Source: an uncultured Fretibacterium sp.
GTDB taxonomy: Bacteria > Synergistota > Synergistia > Synergistales > Aminobacteriaceae
Length of the DNA stretch: 25,354 bases
Assembly (NCBI GenBank): GCA_937892105.1
Contig: CALAUZ010000098.1
Coordinates: 1-25,354, forward strand
Direction: 5' to 3'
The notes under the pieces were generated by a model. The model had not been told where the DNA came from. It did no database searches and worked only from the letters and a program-made list of their open reading frames with translations. Shown here one piece after another: positions 8,028 to 14,817 of the stretch. The position numbers and the translations under genes were made by a program. Each line of letters opens with the position of its first letter. The first letter of the stretch is position 1.

Positions 8028-8036
8028 TGCTACTAT
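8028..8036 (+). promoter_or_regulatory. Extended -10 element upstream of the decayed solute-binding protein gene
   Basis: TGC-TACTAT at 8028-8036 lies 34 bases before the ATG at 8070, at the same distance as the similar boxes at 4538 and 6284. An AAAGGAG at 8055-8061 follows. Confidence 0.35.
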
Positions 8037-8069
8037 ATGGCATAATATTTCCCGAAAGGAGCTTCATCA

Positions 8070-8631
8070 ATGAAGAAGATAATTTTTGCCTTCACAGCTA
8101 TCCTTATCATGTCTTCCTGCGCATTCGCAAACGTTATTCTGACCGAAAGAGTAGGTTTCCTTACACGGCTGAACACAACAGAAGAAGAGTTTTTCCGGAT
8201 AATCCAGAACAGCGACAGAATTACAGGCTGGAAACTACTATCAAACGGTAGTGAGCTTTACGGCGTTAAATTCTACGATTCCCTGAACACTATGCTGATG
8301 GCATTGGACAAACACGAGATTGGCTACGAGATATGTTGTGTCTCAATGCTGAAATCACCAATGAGCCTGGCTTTCGGTTTCAGTCAGGGTAACGCTTCAC
8401 TCGTGTGGAAGTTCAACCGCGTAATACGTGAGCTGAATAAAGATTGGACACTGCCGGAAAGCCTGCGGGTTTCAACACTGCACTTCTCGCGGAGATAGGA
8501 AAACGCCTGAAGTAGTATTATGATACGAAACAGCAAAGAGCTTCACATGGAACGCTGATGCTCCTGAAGATGTTATACTATCCGAACCTTATTACAACTG
8601 GAGCAAGTTTTATCAAATTACGAAAAAATAA
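8070..8631 (+). pseudogene. Decayed family-3-like solute-binding protein gene (frameshift, deletions, internal stops)
   Basis: The first open frame (8070-8498, 142 aa) has a signal peptide (MKKIIFAFTAILIMSSCAFA) and then VGFLTRLNTTEEEF, FYDSLNTMLMALDKHEIGYEI and MSLAFGFSQGNASLVWKFNRVIRELNKDWTL, a lobe-II-like half with C-terminal helices. At about 8459 the homologous reading moves to another frame, where GKPAGFNTALLAEIGKRLK continues as the start of a lobe I until a TAG at 8512-8514. A third frame then gives VVL-stop-YETAKSFTW and ADAPEDVILSEPYYNWSKF, ending in QITKK and a TAA at 8629-8631. The middle of lobe I is missing. The three pieces are collinear with one ancestral protein, so this is a broken gene rather than a small hypothetical protein. 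The N-terminal piece could still be made and secreted, since its promoter and ribosome binding site look intact. The lobe order matches that of the intact protein at 355-1155. Confidence 0.75.
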
Positions 8632-8646
8632 CGCATTTTTACATTC

Positions 8647-9558
8647 ATGATTATCACGCGCATAATGCCCGCTGCCGGTATGGGAAATCAGATGTTCATG
8701 TACGCGGCGGGGCTCTCTATTTCTTCGAGACTTGGAACGGAACTAAGGCTGGGAACTGCTGACTTTGACATCGGCACAAGAATTGACAGACCTTATGTGC
8801 TGGATTGCTTTCCGAAAATTACGGAGAAACAGGCTTCGTTCAGTGAGACATTCAGAATTTGCCCGAAGATGGCGTTCAAGGACTTCAAATCGGGGAAGAA
8901 TATGTTGTGGCGTTTGAAGTACGGTACGGCCGCAAAGTTCCTGCATCATAAAGGTCTTTACTTCCCTAAATGGTGTTCGTGGTCGCCGGAATTTGAGAAC
9001 GTACCCGATAACACTTACATTATGGGCTATTGGGAGTCTGAAAGAATATTCAGAGACATTGCCGGTCTTGTTCGCAGAAAATTCGCGTTTTCCCAAGAAT
9101 GCTTCAACCCTGAACTGTCAGAAAAAGTAAAATCCTGCAACTCCATAGCCATTCACGTCCGAAGGGGCGATAAAGTTTCCGGGAGCAGCCGTCTTTACGC
9201 GTCAGACGAACACTACATCAGGCTCGCAATAGAGAAACTTTCATCATTAACGCAAAATCCTTCTTTCTTTGTCTTCAGCGATGATATTGACTGGTGCAAG
9301 CATAATCTGCCGAATATCCTTAATGCTGAATACACATTCATAGAGGGACAAACTCCTGCTCAAGATATGGCCTTAATGACGTTATGCAAACACGTTATTG
9401 TCGGAGTAAGTACTTTCAGTTGGTGGGGAGCGTGGCTCAATGAAAATCCAGATAAGATAGTCATAGCTCCTGATATTAACTTCTGGTTCAGGCCAGACAC
9501 TTTTTCATATGATGACAGAAAATATCTTCTGCCCGAAAGCTGGATAAAGATACATTAG
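8647..9558 (+). CDS. Glycosyltransferase family 11 (alpha-1,2-fucosyltransferase-like)
   Basis: 303 aa, the usual size for bacterial GT11. Motifs in order: the N-terminal GMGNQMFMYAAG at 11-22, the donor-binding HVRRGD at 170-175, FVFSDDIDWCK at 208-218, and GQTPAQDMALMTLCKHVIVG (234-253) running into STFSWWGAWLN (255-265). Family members transfer fucose from GDP-fucose to a galactose on surface glycans, in the cytoplasm or at the inner face of the membrane; a few use other deoxysugars. The acceptor cannot be predicted. The N-terminus aligns well with the family, so the ATG at 8647 is kept even though no Shine-Dalgarno sequence is visible before it. No other glycan genes are nearby, which suggests a stand-alone, perhaps acquired, gene. 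Confidence 0.9.
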   Translation: MIITRIMPAAGMGNQMFMYAAGLSISSRLGTELRLGTADFDIGTRIDRPYVLDCFPKITEKQASFSETFRICPKMAFKDFKSGKNMLWRLKYGTAAKFLHHKGLYFPKWCSWSPEFENVPDNTYIMGYWESERIFRDIAGLVRRKFAFSQECFNPELSEKVKSCNSIAIHVRRGDKVSGSSRLYASDEHYIRLAIEKLSSLTQNPSFFVFSDDIDWCKHNLPNILNAEYTFIEGQTPAQDMALMTLCKHVIVGVSTFSWWGAWLNENPDKIVIAPDINFWFRPDTFSYDDRKYLLPESWIKIH

Positions 9559-9594
9559 CATGGTTATAATATAATAACTTTTGAGGTGATATTC

Positions 9595-9978
9595 TTGCTA
9601 AAGAAAATTATTGCTCTTGCAGGTGTAATTCTCGCTCTTGTTCCGTTCGTGATATTTCCTGTCTGCGATACTATGAGGCCGGACGGTTCTCACATGGCCT
9701 GCTGGTATTCCGGAATGCTCATAACAATAATTGGAACGTTGATATTCCTGCTTCAGTTCGTAAAGCGTTTTACTGCCGCCGGAATGCTGCTTACGTTATG
9801 CCTTGCGCTTTCCTGCTGGTTCATACCAAACAGGATTATCGCTGTCTCTCCGTTCGGGTTATGCTCCATGCCTGAACACGCCTGCCGTGCCGAAACAATG
9901 CCTGCTGTTGGAGTAATCATTATTGTGATTACCGCTATGGGGATTACGGGGATTGTTATGGATTTTGTGAGGGGATAG
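9595..9978 (+). CDS. DUF4418-like four-span membrane protein
   Basis: 127 aa with four predicted membrane segments (about 4-22, 40-56, 61-78 and 104-124). Cysteines at 24, 36, 90 and 97 lie in loops, in the contexts FPVCDT, HMACWYSG and FGLCSMPEHACR, which is the pattern I associate with the DUF4418 family, small membrane proteins encoded next to LolD/MacB-type ABC transporters. The biochemical role is unknown. A GTG at 9586 is in frame, but it lies inside the only ribosome binding site (GAGGTG, 9583-9588), which is correctly spaced for the TTG at 9595; the protein then starts LLKKIIALAG. A TATAAT at 9565-9570 is a possible -10 box. Only 3 bases separate it from the ATPase gene that follows. 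Confidence 0.7.
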   Translation: MLKKIIALAGVILALVPFVIFPVCDTMRPDGSHMACWYSGMLITIIGTLIFLLQFVKRFTAAGMLLTLCLALSCWFIPNRIIAVSPFGLCSMPEHACRAETMPAVGVIIIVITAMGITGIVMDFVRG

Positions 9979-9981
9979 GAC

Positions 9982-10653
9982 ATGCTTTCCGCCCAAAATT
10001 TATGTATGGAATACGCGAGGGGAAGCAAAAAGTTTCTGGCTCTCGACAACGTAAGCCTTGAGATTAACGCAGGTGATTTCGTGAACATCATCGGGCGTTC
10101 TGGTTCGGGAAAGTCCACCCTCCTTAACATCATGGCCGGAATGCTTACGCCGACATCGGGGAAAGTATACTTTCACGGCGAGGATATTTCCGGCAAGACT
10201 GACGCTGAACTCTCACGCATACGCAACGACAGTATAGGGTTCATTCCGCAGGGAGCTTCCGCACTTCCCGCCCTTAACGTAATGGAGAATATAATCCTTC
10301 CCCGCTCTCTCTATCATCATGACGTGGATGCTGAAGAATACGCGCGTGAACTTCTGGAACGTTTCGGGATAGGTCATATTTCAAGGTCATATCCAGAGGA
10401 GTTATCGGGAGGGGAGCTTAGAAGGGCATTAATTGCGAGGGCACTCATAAATCGTCCGGAGATTATCATTGCTGACGAGCCGGTTTCAGATTTGGACGTT
10501 AATTCGGCAGATGAGGTGATGAGAATTTTTGCTGGACTGAATAATGAGGGTGTTACGCTTTTGGTTGTCTCTCACGATTTGGACACGCTGAAATACGGGA
10601 ACAAAGTTTACACGATGAATGCAGGGAAATTAACTGAAGGGAATAGTATATGA
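9982..10653 (+). CDS. ABC transporter ATP-binding protein (LolD/MacB type)
   Basis: 223 aa with all the parts of a functional ABC ATPase: Walker A GRSGSGKST at 38-46, Q-loop glutamine at 90, signature LSGGE at 141-145, Walker B IIIADEP at 161-167, D-loop and switch histidine H198. The length and the 'ALDNVSLEINAGDFVNIIGRSGSGKSTLLNI' type of opening (20-50) place it with the LolD/MacB/FtsE-like group, which pairs with FtsX-like permeases that work as mechanotransmitters rather than classical importers. It follows the DUF4418-like gene by 3 bases and is closed by a terminator, so the two form a unit without the permease that normally accompanies such ATPases. The signature ends in E instead of the more common Q, which is seen in some relatives. 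Confidence 0.92.
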   Translation: MLSAQNLCMEYARGSKKFLALDNVSLEINAGDFVNIIGRSGSGKSTLLNIMAGMLTPTSGKVYFHGEDISGKTDAELSRIRNDSIGFIPQGASALPALNVMENIILPRSLYHHDVDAEEYARELLERFGIGHISRSYPEELSGGELRRALIARALINRPEIIIADEPVSDLDVNSADEVMRIFAGLNNEGVTLLVVSHDLDTLKYGNKVYTMNAGKLTEGNSI

Positions 10654-10668
10654 ACTATGAATGCTGAT

Positions 10669-10710
10669 AAGCCGGAGCGATGTGTTGGAAAAAAACTCCG
10701 GCTTTTATTT
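10669..10710 (+). terminator. Rho-independent terminator between the ABC ATPase and nikR
   Basis: AAGCCGGAG at 10669-10677 pairs perfectly with CTCCGGCTT at 10696-10704, followed by TTATTT. It serves the plus-strand unit; on the minus strand the T-rich tail is weak. Confidence 0.8.
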
Positions 10711-10718
10711 CAGGAATA

Positions 10719-11132
10719 CTAAATCTCAACTGTAACATTGACGTTAAGGCTCTTAATTCCCCTTACCTTCCTCAATGCCTCGATAAACTTCTGTATATCC
10801 TGTGATTTTCCCTTCGTTATCACACATTCAAGGCATGATGAATGGCTCAAATGTACGTGTGTCGCACAGATTATTACGTCCCCGAAATCATGCTGTACTG
10901 ATGTCAAACTCCGAGTAAGTTCCGGAACATGATGGTCATATATTATCGTTACCGTTGCGCAGACCTGGCCATCAACGCAACGCCATCTTTCCCCTGAGAT
11001 GTATTCCCTCATGAGGCTTCTTACGGCTTCGGATCTGTTTGGCCTGTTCTCAGCGTAATATTCTGCCTCAAACTCCGACAACAGGTCTTCAGGGACGGTA
11101 ATGCTGAAACGTATCAGTTTTTCACTGGACAT
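10719..11132 (-). CDS. nikR: NikR-type nickel-responsive regulator
   Basis: 137 aa, the normal NikR length. The N-terminal ribbon-helix-helix DNA-binding domain is KLIRFSITVPEDLLSEFE at 5-22 with RPNRSEAVRSLMREY at 30-44. The C-terminal ACT-like domain holds the square-planar nickel ligands: H81 (SVQHDFGD), H92 and H94 (THVHL) and C100 (SSCLE). NikR binds Ni2+ as a tetramer and represses nickel uptake genes. The frame is open to 11288, but the homology starts at the ATG at 11132. This ATG lies inside the end of the 140-aa gene (ATGtccagTGA, an 11-base overlap) and its AAGGG is very close, so translation is probably coupled. No nickel transporter is in the window, so its target is not visible here. 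Confidence 0.93.
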   Translation of the reverse strand: MSSEKLIRFSITVPEDLLSEFEAEYYAENRPNRSEAVRSLMREYISGERWRCVDGQVCATVTIIYDHHVPELTRSLTSVQHDFGDVIICATHVHLSHSSCLECVITKGKSQDIQKFIEALRKVRGIKSLNVNVTVEI

Positions 11133-11544
11133 TTGCCCTTCTGCGCGATGATTTCTTGGGAGCTTCTTCCTGAGTTGGAGCAGCCTCTGATTTTGCGCCC
11201 TCCGTAAATTCAACGTCAATAATGCCGCTGTTTGCTGTACTAATTTCGCGGCCTGTGAAGTGTTTGTAGCAGTATTTTCCGCCGGCACCGAACAATGCCG
11301 TTAATATTCCCCAGCCCAGAAAGCTGAATAGATATGACGGCAGTACAAAGAGTACGAAGTATATTATTGTGAAGATGAAACCGCCCATGCAGATGAACAT
11401 TGGGGAGAATACGAGAAGGAGTATGCCTCTGTCTTTGGCATCGGATTCGCGCCATATGTTGAGGACGAAATCAAAGCCGCCCATGTAGATGGAAGGTTTC
11501 AGGAAACGCATAACGTATTGGCGTATTTTTTCAAACGAGAACAT
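11122..11544 (-). CDS. Hypothetical 140-aa membrane protein
   Basis: I do not recognise the family. Residues 1-36 are mixed and amphipathic, about 40-65 and 66-90 are two long hydrophobic segments with several glycines (FICMGGFIF, LGWGILTALFGAGG), and 100-140 is a polar tail that ends in a basic cluster (KKSSRRRANVQ). Both ends are probably cytoplasmic. The 3' end overlaps nikR by 11 bases, so the pair is one operon. The gene starts 86 bases downstream of the GTPase cassette on the same strand and could be a fifth member of it. A GGAGG (plus 11559-11563) lies 14 bases before the ATG, which is farther than usual. Confidence 0.65.
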   Translation of the reverse strand: MFSFEKIRQYVMRFLKPSIYMGGFDFVLNIWRESDAKDRGILLLVFSPMFICMGGFIFTIIYFVLFVLPSYLFSFLGWGILTALFGAGGKYCYKHFTGREISTANSGIIDVEFTEGAKSEAAPTQEEAPKKSSRRRANVQ

Positions 11545-11578
11545 TTAGTGATATCTTGCCTCCGTAAATTTTTGCCTA

Positions 11579-11584
11579 ATTATA
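11579..11584 (-). promoter_or_regulatory. Possible -10 box for the 140-aa gene and nikR
   Basis: On the minus strand this is a perfect TATAAT, 34 bases before the ATG at 11544. No clear -35 is seen. It suggests the pair has its own promoter, but read-through from the upstream GTPase genes is not excluded, since I see no terminator between 11544 and 11631. Confidence 0.35.
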
Positions 11585-11630
11585 GCGCAGTAGATATGTC
11601 GGAGAAGTTAGTGTGAGTAACATAACCACA

Positions 11631-12587
11631 TTATTCCTGCTTCAGCCTTACAATCTTTCCCGCAATATCGTGCAGCTTCTCACTGTCAGAGGACAAAGCC
11701 ATAAAGTCCGAATATATTTCCTTCAGAGACGCTATATCCGCCGAAAGTTCAGCACGTCTCGTTCCCGCCCTCTCCTTCAACGGCACAATCTCATTAATCC
11801 GCGCAAGATCCGCACTCGTCATATCCCGTCGCAAATACCTGTCAAGCTCATCTCCCAAATCCTCATATTCCTTGTCTGCGGCCATGTACCTGGTGTGAAT
11901 ATCCCACGAAAGCACTGACAGTTCCGACTTCAGCGCAACAGCTTCATCGTATTCCGGCATTGGCGGCAAATCATCATCATTAGGAACATCTATTACCACC
12001 CATGCTATAACAGCAATCACTGCGGCAAGGGCGGCAATAATGAGTTTCTTTCCGTATTTCGCAGAAGATTTTTGGGACGTAATGTTTAATTCCAGAATGT
12101 CTCCCGATGACTTCTCCCATTTCAACATATTAGACTGAGGCGGCATTGCAATATTCTCAAACTCGTAATCCTTCAGGCTTACCGTGAACATTTCTTCGTT
12201 GAAGGCTATCCTGTTCCTACGGTATTCATCATCGTCAAGGCATGAACGCAGTAACGTCTCAACATCGTCCCAGTCATTAACGATGTGTGCAAAGATTTTC
12301 GCGGCATCGTCCTTTCCAGCTTCCATCAGGAAAGTGAACCTCACAGGTCTTCCCTCCCTGTCCTTCCTGCCAGTCTGAAGCCCTCCTGCAATTACGGAAT
12401 ATTTGCCTCCCCCAGCATTCATCAGAACACTAAAAGGCTCTTCCGTTCCCCTTATTCCCGACAGCCTCAGCATATCCGCAAAATACGCCTCCGATGAAGT
12501 GTCTGCATTTTCGCCGGTATCCTGCCTCAGCTCGTAATCCTTATCCCTCGTCCTCATGAGGAACAGGAATTTTCCGCGCATTCTCAT
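11631..12587 (-). CDS. Single-span membrane protein of the GTPase cassette, unknown family
   Basis: 318 aa; I do not recognise the family. The N-terminal 170 residues look like a soluble domain, with LMNAGGGKYSVIAGGLQTGR (55-74) continuing as KDREGRPVRFTFLMEAG (75-91), the most motif-like part. One membrane span at about 181-200 (LIIAALAAVIAVIAWVVIDV) follows the basic stretch KYGKK, so the N-domain is probably cytoplasmic. Residues 215-318 are charged and helical, likely a coiled coil on the far side. The start overlaps the stop of the 320-aa GTPase (ATGA), with GGAGGG just upstream. That site is very close to this ATG and better spaced for the ATG six bases later (12581), so two residues may be missing. 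The tight coupling argues that it works with the GTPases, perhaps as their membrane partner. Confidence 0.75.
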   Translation of the reverse strand: MRMRGKFLFLMRTRDKDYELRQDTGENADTSSEAYFADMLRLSGIRGTEEPFSVLMNAGGGKYSVIAGGLQTGRKDREGRPVRFTFLMEAGKDDAAKIFAHIVNDWDDVETLLRSCLDDDEYRRNRIAFNEEMFTVSLKDYEFENIAMPPQSNMLKWEKSSGDILELNITSQKSSAKYGKKLIIAALAAVIAVIAWVVIDVPNDDDLPPMPEYDEAVALKSELSVLSWDIHTRYMAADKEYEDLGDELDRYLRRDMTSADLARINEIVPLKERAGTRRAELSADIASLKEIYSDFMALSSDSEKLHDIAGKIVRLKQE

Positions 12588-13546
12588 TTACCCTCCGGAA
12601 GCCCGATAAGTTCACGTCCGGCGATAATCTCAGCACCCCTTATATCTTCCCTTATGCCTTCACGTATCTGCGACGCTATATCATCAAGGTTGCCGTTCCC
12701 GAATATCCACGAGAATATACCCTTCTTAGATTTCGTGTACTGTCTGAGAAGAAAGCTGAGTGCGTAGCGTAATGGCTGGTCAGTGTATTCCGGCATAAAA
12801 CGGCTTCCGGTTATCCTCCTGAAAACCTGCAATGGGTTTCCCTCCCTAACCTCAAAACGGCTCAGCTGTACGTTCCCCATCGTCTTCACAGGGATTAGTG
12901 CAAGTGCCAGCTTCTCATAATATGGCGATTTGCTCCCGGTAAGGCTTATCGTCCGCGAAAATGCCCTCTTTACAGCGTCTCGCAACATTTCAGCATACTT
13001 TCCATTGGTCAGATACTTCTCGCACTTCACAGGCACTAACAGTATTAACTTCTCCCCAGCGTCAGGCGAAAGACTGTTCTCGATTACGTATTCAATCTCA
13101 TTAACACCTGCATAGCTGCTGTATTTTCCGTCATACTGCATGAGATATGGCGCATTTATCACCGCTATAATCACCGATGAACTTCCAGCAGTCTCGGAGA
13201 TACGGCTGAATTTTGCGGACTTCTCAGTGTCTCTTAGGTCAATCCACCCTCCTGGAAAATCATAGAACCTTATCGGGACATTCCTTCTGCTCCCCTTGAG
13301 CGTGAAGGGATACTGCTTCTCCTCGTCAGTACCAGTAATCCCGCCGCTGAATATCAGTTCGTGCCCGTTATCTTCAGCGTCATTTTTCAGGTTTGCATAT
13401 GCATCGCTGAGTTTCCTGAATATCTCAGGGTCTCCTGCCTCAAATGCTCCAGGCATAACACGGCCAAAATATTCATTCATGCACGCAAGAAGTGTAGTTT
13501 TCCCGCAACCTGAAGGCCCAAGCACCGTAAAACGCAGTTCATTCAT
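12584..13546 (-). CDS. Small P-loop GTPase of the cassette (intact G1 and G3 motifs)
   Basis: 320 aa. Residues 5-18 form a P-loop (FTVLGPSGCGKTT), 92-100 a TRAFAC-like switch II (IRFYDFPGG), and 125-133 a hydrophobic strand (VIIAVINAP). VPVKCE at 171-176 sits where the NKxD guanine-specificity motif is expected, with E in place of D. IPVKTMG at 218-224 may be G5. The C-terminal part is helical, with no membrane span. It resembles the small GTPases I know from predicted conflict or membrane-associated modules, but I cannot name a family. It is paralogous to the 414-aa neighbour over its whole GTPase part (shared MPG-F, IAVI-AP, PVKCE-Y, TMG, PE-x6-RxAxSFL). GGGAGGG lies 9 bases before the ATG at 13546, so this start is preferred over the ATG at 13564. 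Nucleotide specificity is inferred. Confidence 0.8.
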   Translation of the reverse strand: MNELRFTVLGPSGCGKTTLLACMNEYFGRVMPGAFEAGDPEIFRKLSDAYANLKNDAEDNGHELIFSGGITGTDEEKQYPFTLKGSRRNVPIRFYDFPGGWIDLRDTEKSAKFSRISETAGSSSVIIAVINAPYLMQYDGKYSSYAGVNEIEYVIENSLSPDAGEKLILLVPVKCEKYLTNGKYAEMLRDAVKRAFSRTISLTGSKSPYYEKLALALIPVKTMGNVQLSRFEVREGNPLQVFRRITGSRFMPEYTDQPLRYALSFLLRQYTKSKKGIFSWIFGNGNLDDIASQIREGIREDIRGAEIIAGRELIGLPEGK

Positions 13547-13570
13547 CGTAATTAACCCTCCCATTTATGG

Positions 13571-14815
13571 CTAGAATATGCCAAGAAACTTTTTGCGTTC
13601 CTTCTTAGACTGCCTGACGCTCTCAAGTTCCGCTTTCACCCTCGAAAGTTCCTCCTGAAGTGCCTTAATCTGCTGCTTGTAACGTTCCTCCAGCTTTTCC
13701 GCACGTTCCGCCCTCTTTAACGCCTGTAACTTCTCTTGCAAAAGCGTATGTGCTTCCTTCATCGCGTCATCACGTTCTGTTATCGCGCTCTGTTCGGAGT
13801 TACGAGCTTCCGTGATTTCCTGGTCTGCACGGCTCAATGCTTCTTCCGTCTGGCGGGTATTCTCAGCTATGGCTTCCTGAGTCTTCATGTTATGCCGCCT
13901 CAAAACGTAATATCCTGCTCCCGCAAGAATAATCGCTATCACTGCCGCCGCAATAATTTTCACAGCATGATTAGGCTTCTTTGGTTTCACGGGTTCGAGG
14001 AGTTCATGGCCGCTCAATATCTCGAAACGCTCATCGTTAAGACCGCTGTTATCAGCTATTTTCATGGCAGCGTCTCCGGCAATGACACCCTCATGTATCA
14101 GGAAGCTCGCTGCAAAACGCATGACGATATCCGCAAATTCCGGCCTGAAATTTACGTTCTTGTCCCGCCTGAACTTCTCACCTGATATCTTGCCGTCTTC
14201 ATACGAAAAGCCCTCGAATGATGCTCCTCCCATAGTGTGTACGGGAATAACTGCAATCGCGGAACGCCCCCTGTACTTCGTCCTCGACAATTCCGAAAGG
14301 CCGCTGAATGAAGCCGAAACCCTCGTAATGAATGCACCACAATCCCTTCGAGTATAACCCTCGCACTTAACGGGAACTATGAGAAGCAGCTTGTTGCCGT
14401 CTGAGCCTTCAAGTGCTTCAGTGAATGTACCGACTGCCTCACTGACACCGGATATGTTCTCGTTGCCGGACATCAGAAGGGGAGCGTCTATCACAGCTAT
14501 AAAAACGTTTGTGTCCTTGAAATTCTCTGCATTCTCCTGAATGGCAAAGTGTATGTTCTCATCGCCGGATTTTAACAGCAAATCATACTCCCACTCCTCT
14601 CCTTCATGCCCCGTCAACAATGACGTGAAACCCGGCCTGTTACATGACGATTTCGCCTCAATATCCGACAGGGCCTTAGTGATAGCGTCAAAGTCCTCCG
14701 TCTCCGGCAGCCTGAAATATCCCGGCATACTCTCGTCCATCGCCCTGTAAATGCACGCAATTAGCGATGTCTTCCCCGAACATGGCCTGCCCGTTACAGC
14801 TATGTTGATGTCCAT
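13571..14815 (-). CDS. P-loop GTPase paralogue with lost switch II, membrane span and coiled-coil tail
   Basis: 414 aa. The P-loop GRPCSGKTS is at 9-17, a strand FIAVIDAP at 105-112, VPVKCEGY at 148-155 in the G4 position and IPVHTMGG at 190-197. Compared with the 320-aa paralogue about 25 residues are missing between the strand before switch II (IHFAIQEN, 88-95) and FIAVIDAP, and with them the DxPG motif, so hydrolysis is probably impaired. A basic linker (KPKKPNH) precedes one membrane span at about 285-304, then residues 310-408 form a long charged coiled coil ending in KKERKKFLGIF. The ATG at 14815 is 2 bases after the stop of the dynamin-like gene with AGGGGG in front; the longer open frame to 14944 would overlap that gene widely and is not used. 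It may act as a nucleotide-sensing membrane scaffold for its paralogue. Confidence 0.8.
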   Translation of the reverse strand: MDINIAVTGRPCSGKTSLIACIYRAMDESMPGYFRLPETEDFDAITKALSDIEAKSSCNRPGFTSLLTGHEGEEWEYDLLLKSGDENIHFAIQENAENFKDTNVFIAVIDAPLLMSGNENISGVSEAVGTFTEALEGSDGNKLLLIVPVKCEGYTRRDCGAFITRVSASFSGLSELSRTKYRGRSAIAVIPVHTMGGASFEGFSYEDGKISGEKFRRDKNVNFRPEFADIVMRFAASFLIHEGVIAGDAAMKIADNSGLNDERFEILSGHELLEPVKPKKPNHAVKIIAAAVIAIILAGAGYYVLRRHNMKTQEAIAENTRQTEEALSRADQEITEARNSEQSAITERDDAMKEAHTLLQEKLQALKRAERAEKLEERYKQQIKALQEELSRVKAELESVRQSKKERKKFLGIF

Positions 14816-14817
14816 GC

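Noticed and set aside
8070..8498. Treating the 142-aa frame as an intact small secreted protein
   Set aside because: Homologous continuation is readable in the other two frames downstream up to 8631, so it is better described as the front piece of a broken gene.
8571..8579. TGTTATACT as an extended -10 promoter for the GT11 gene
   Set aside because: It coincides with the codons for DVIL in the decayed solute-binding protein gene, so the match may be chance; it is also 68 bases from the start. It cannot be excluded, but was not listed.
10719..11288. A long form of NikR of 189 aa
   Set aside because: The extra 52 residues would lie in the overlapping 140-aa membrane protein gene and match nothing in NikR; homology starts at the ATG at 11132.
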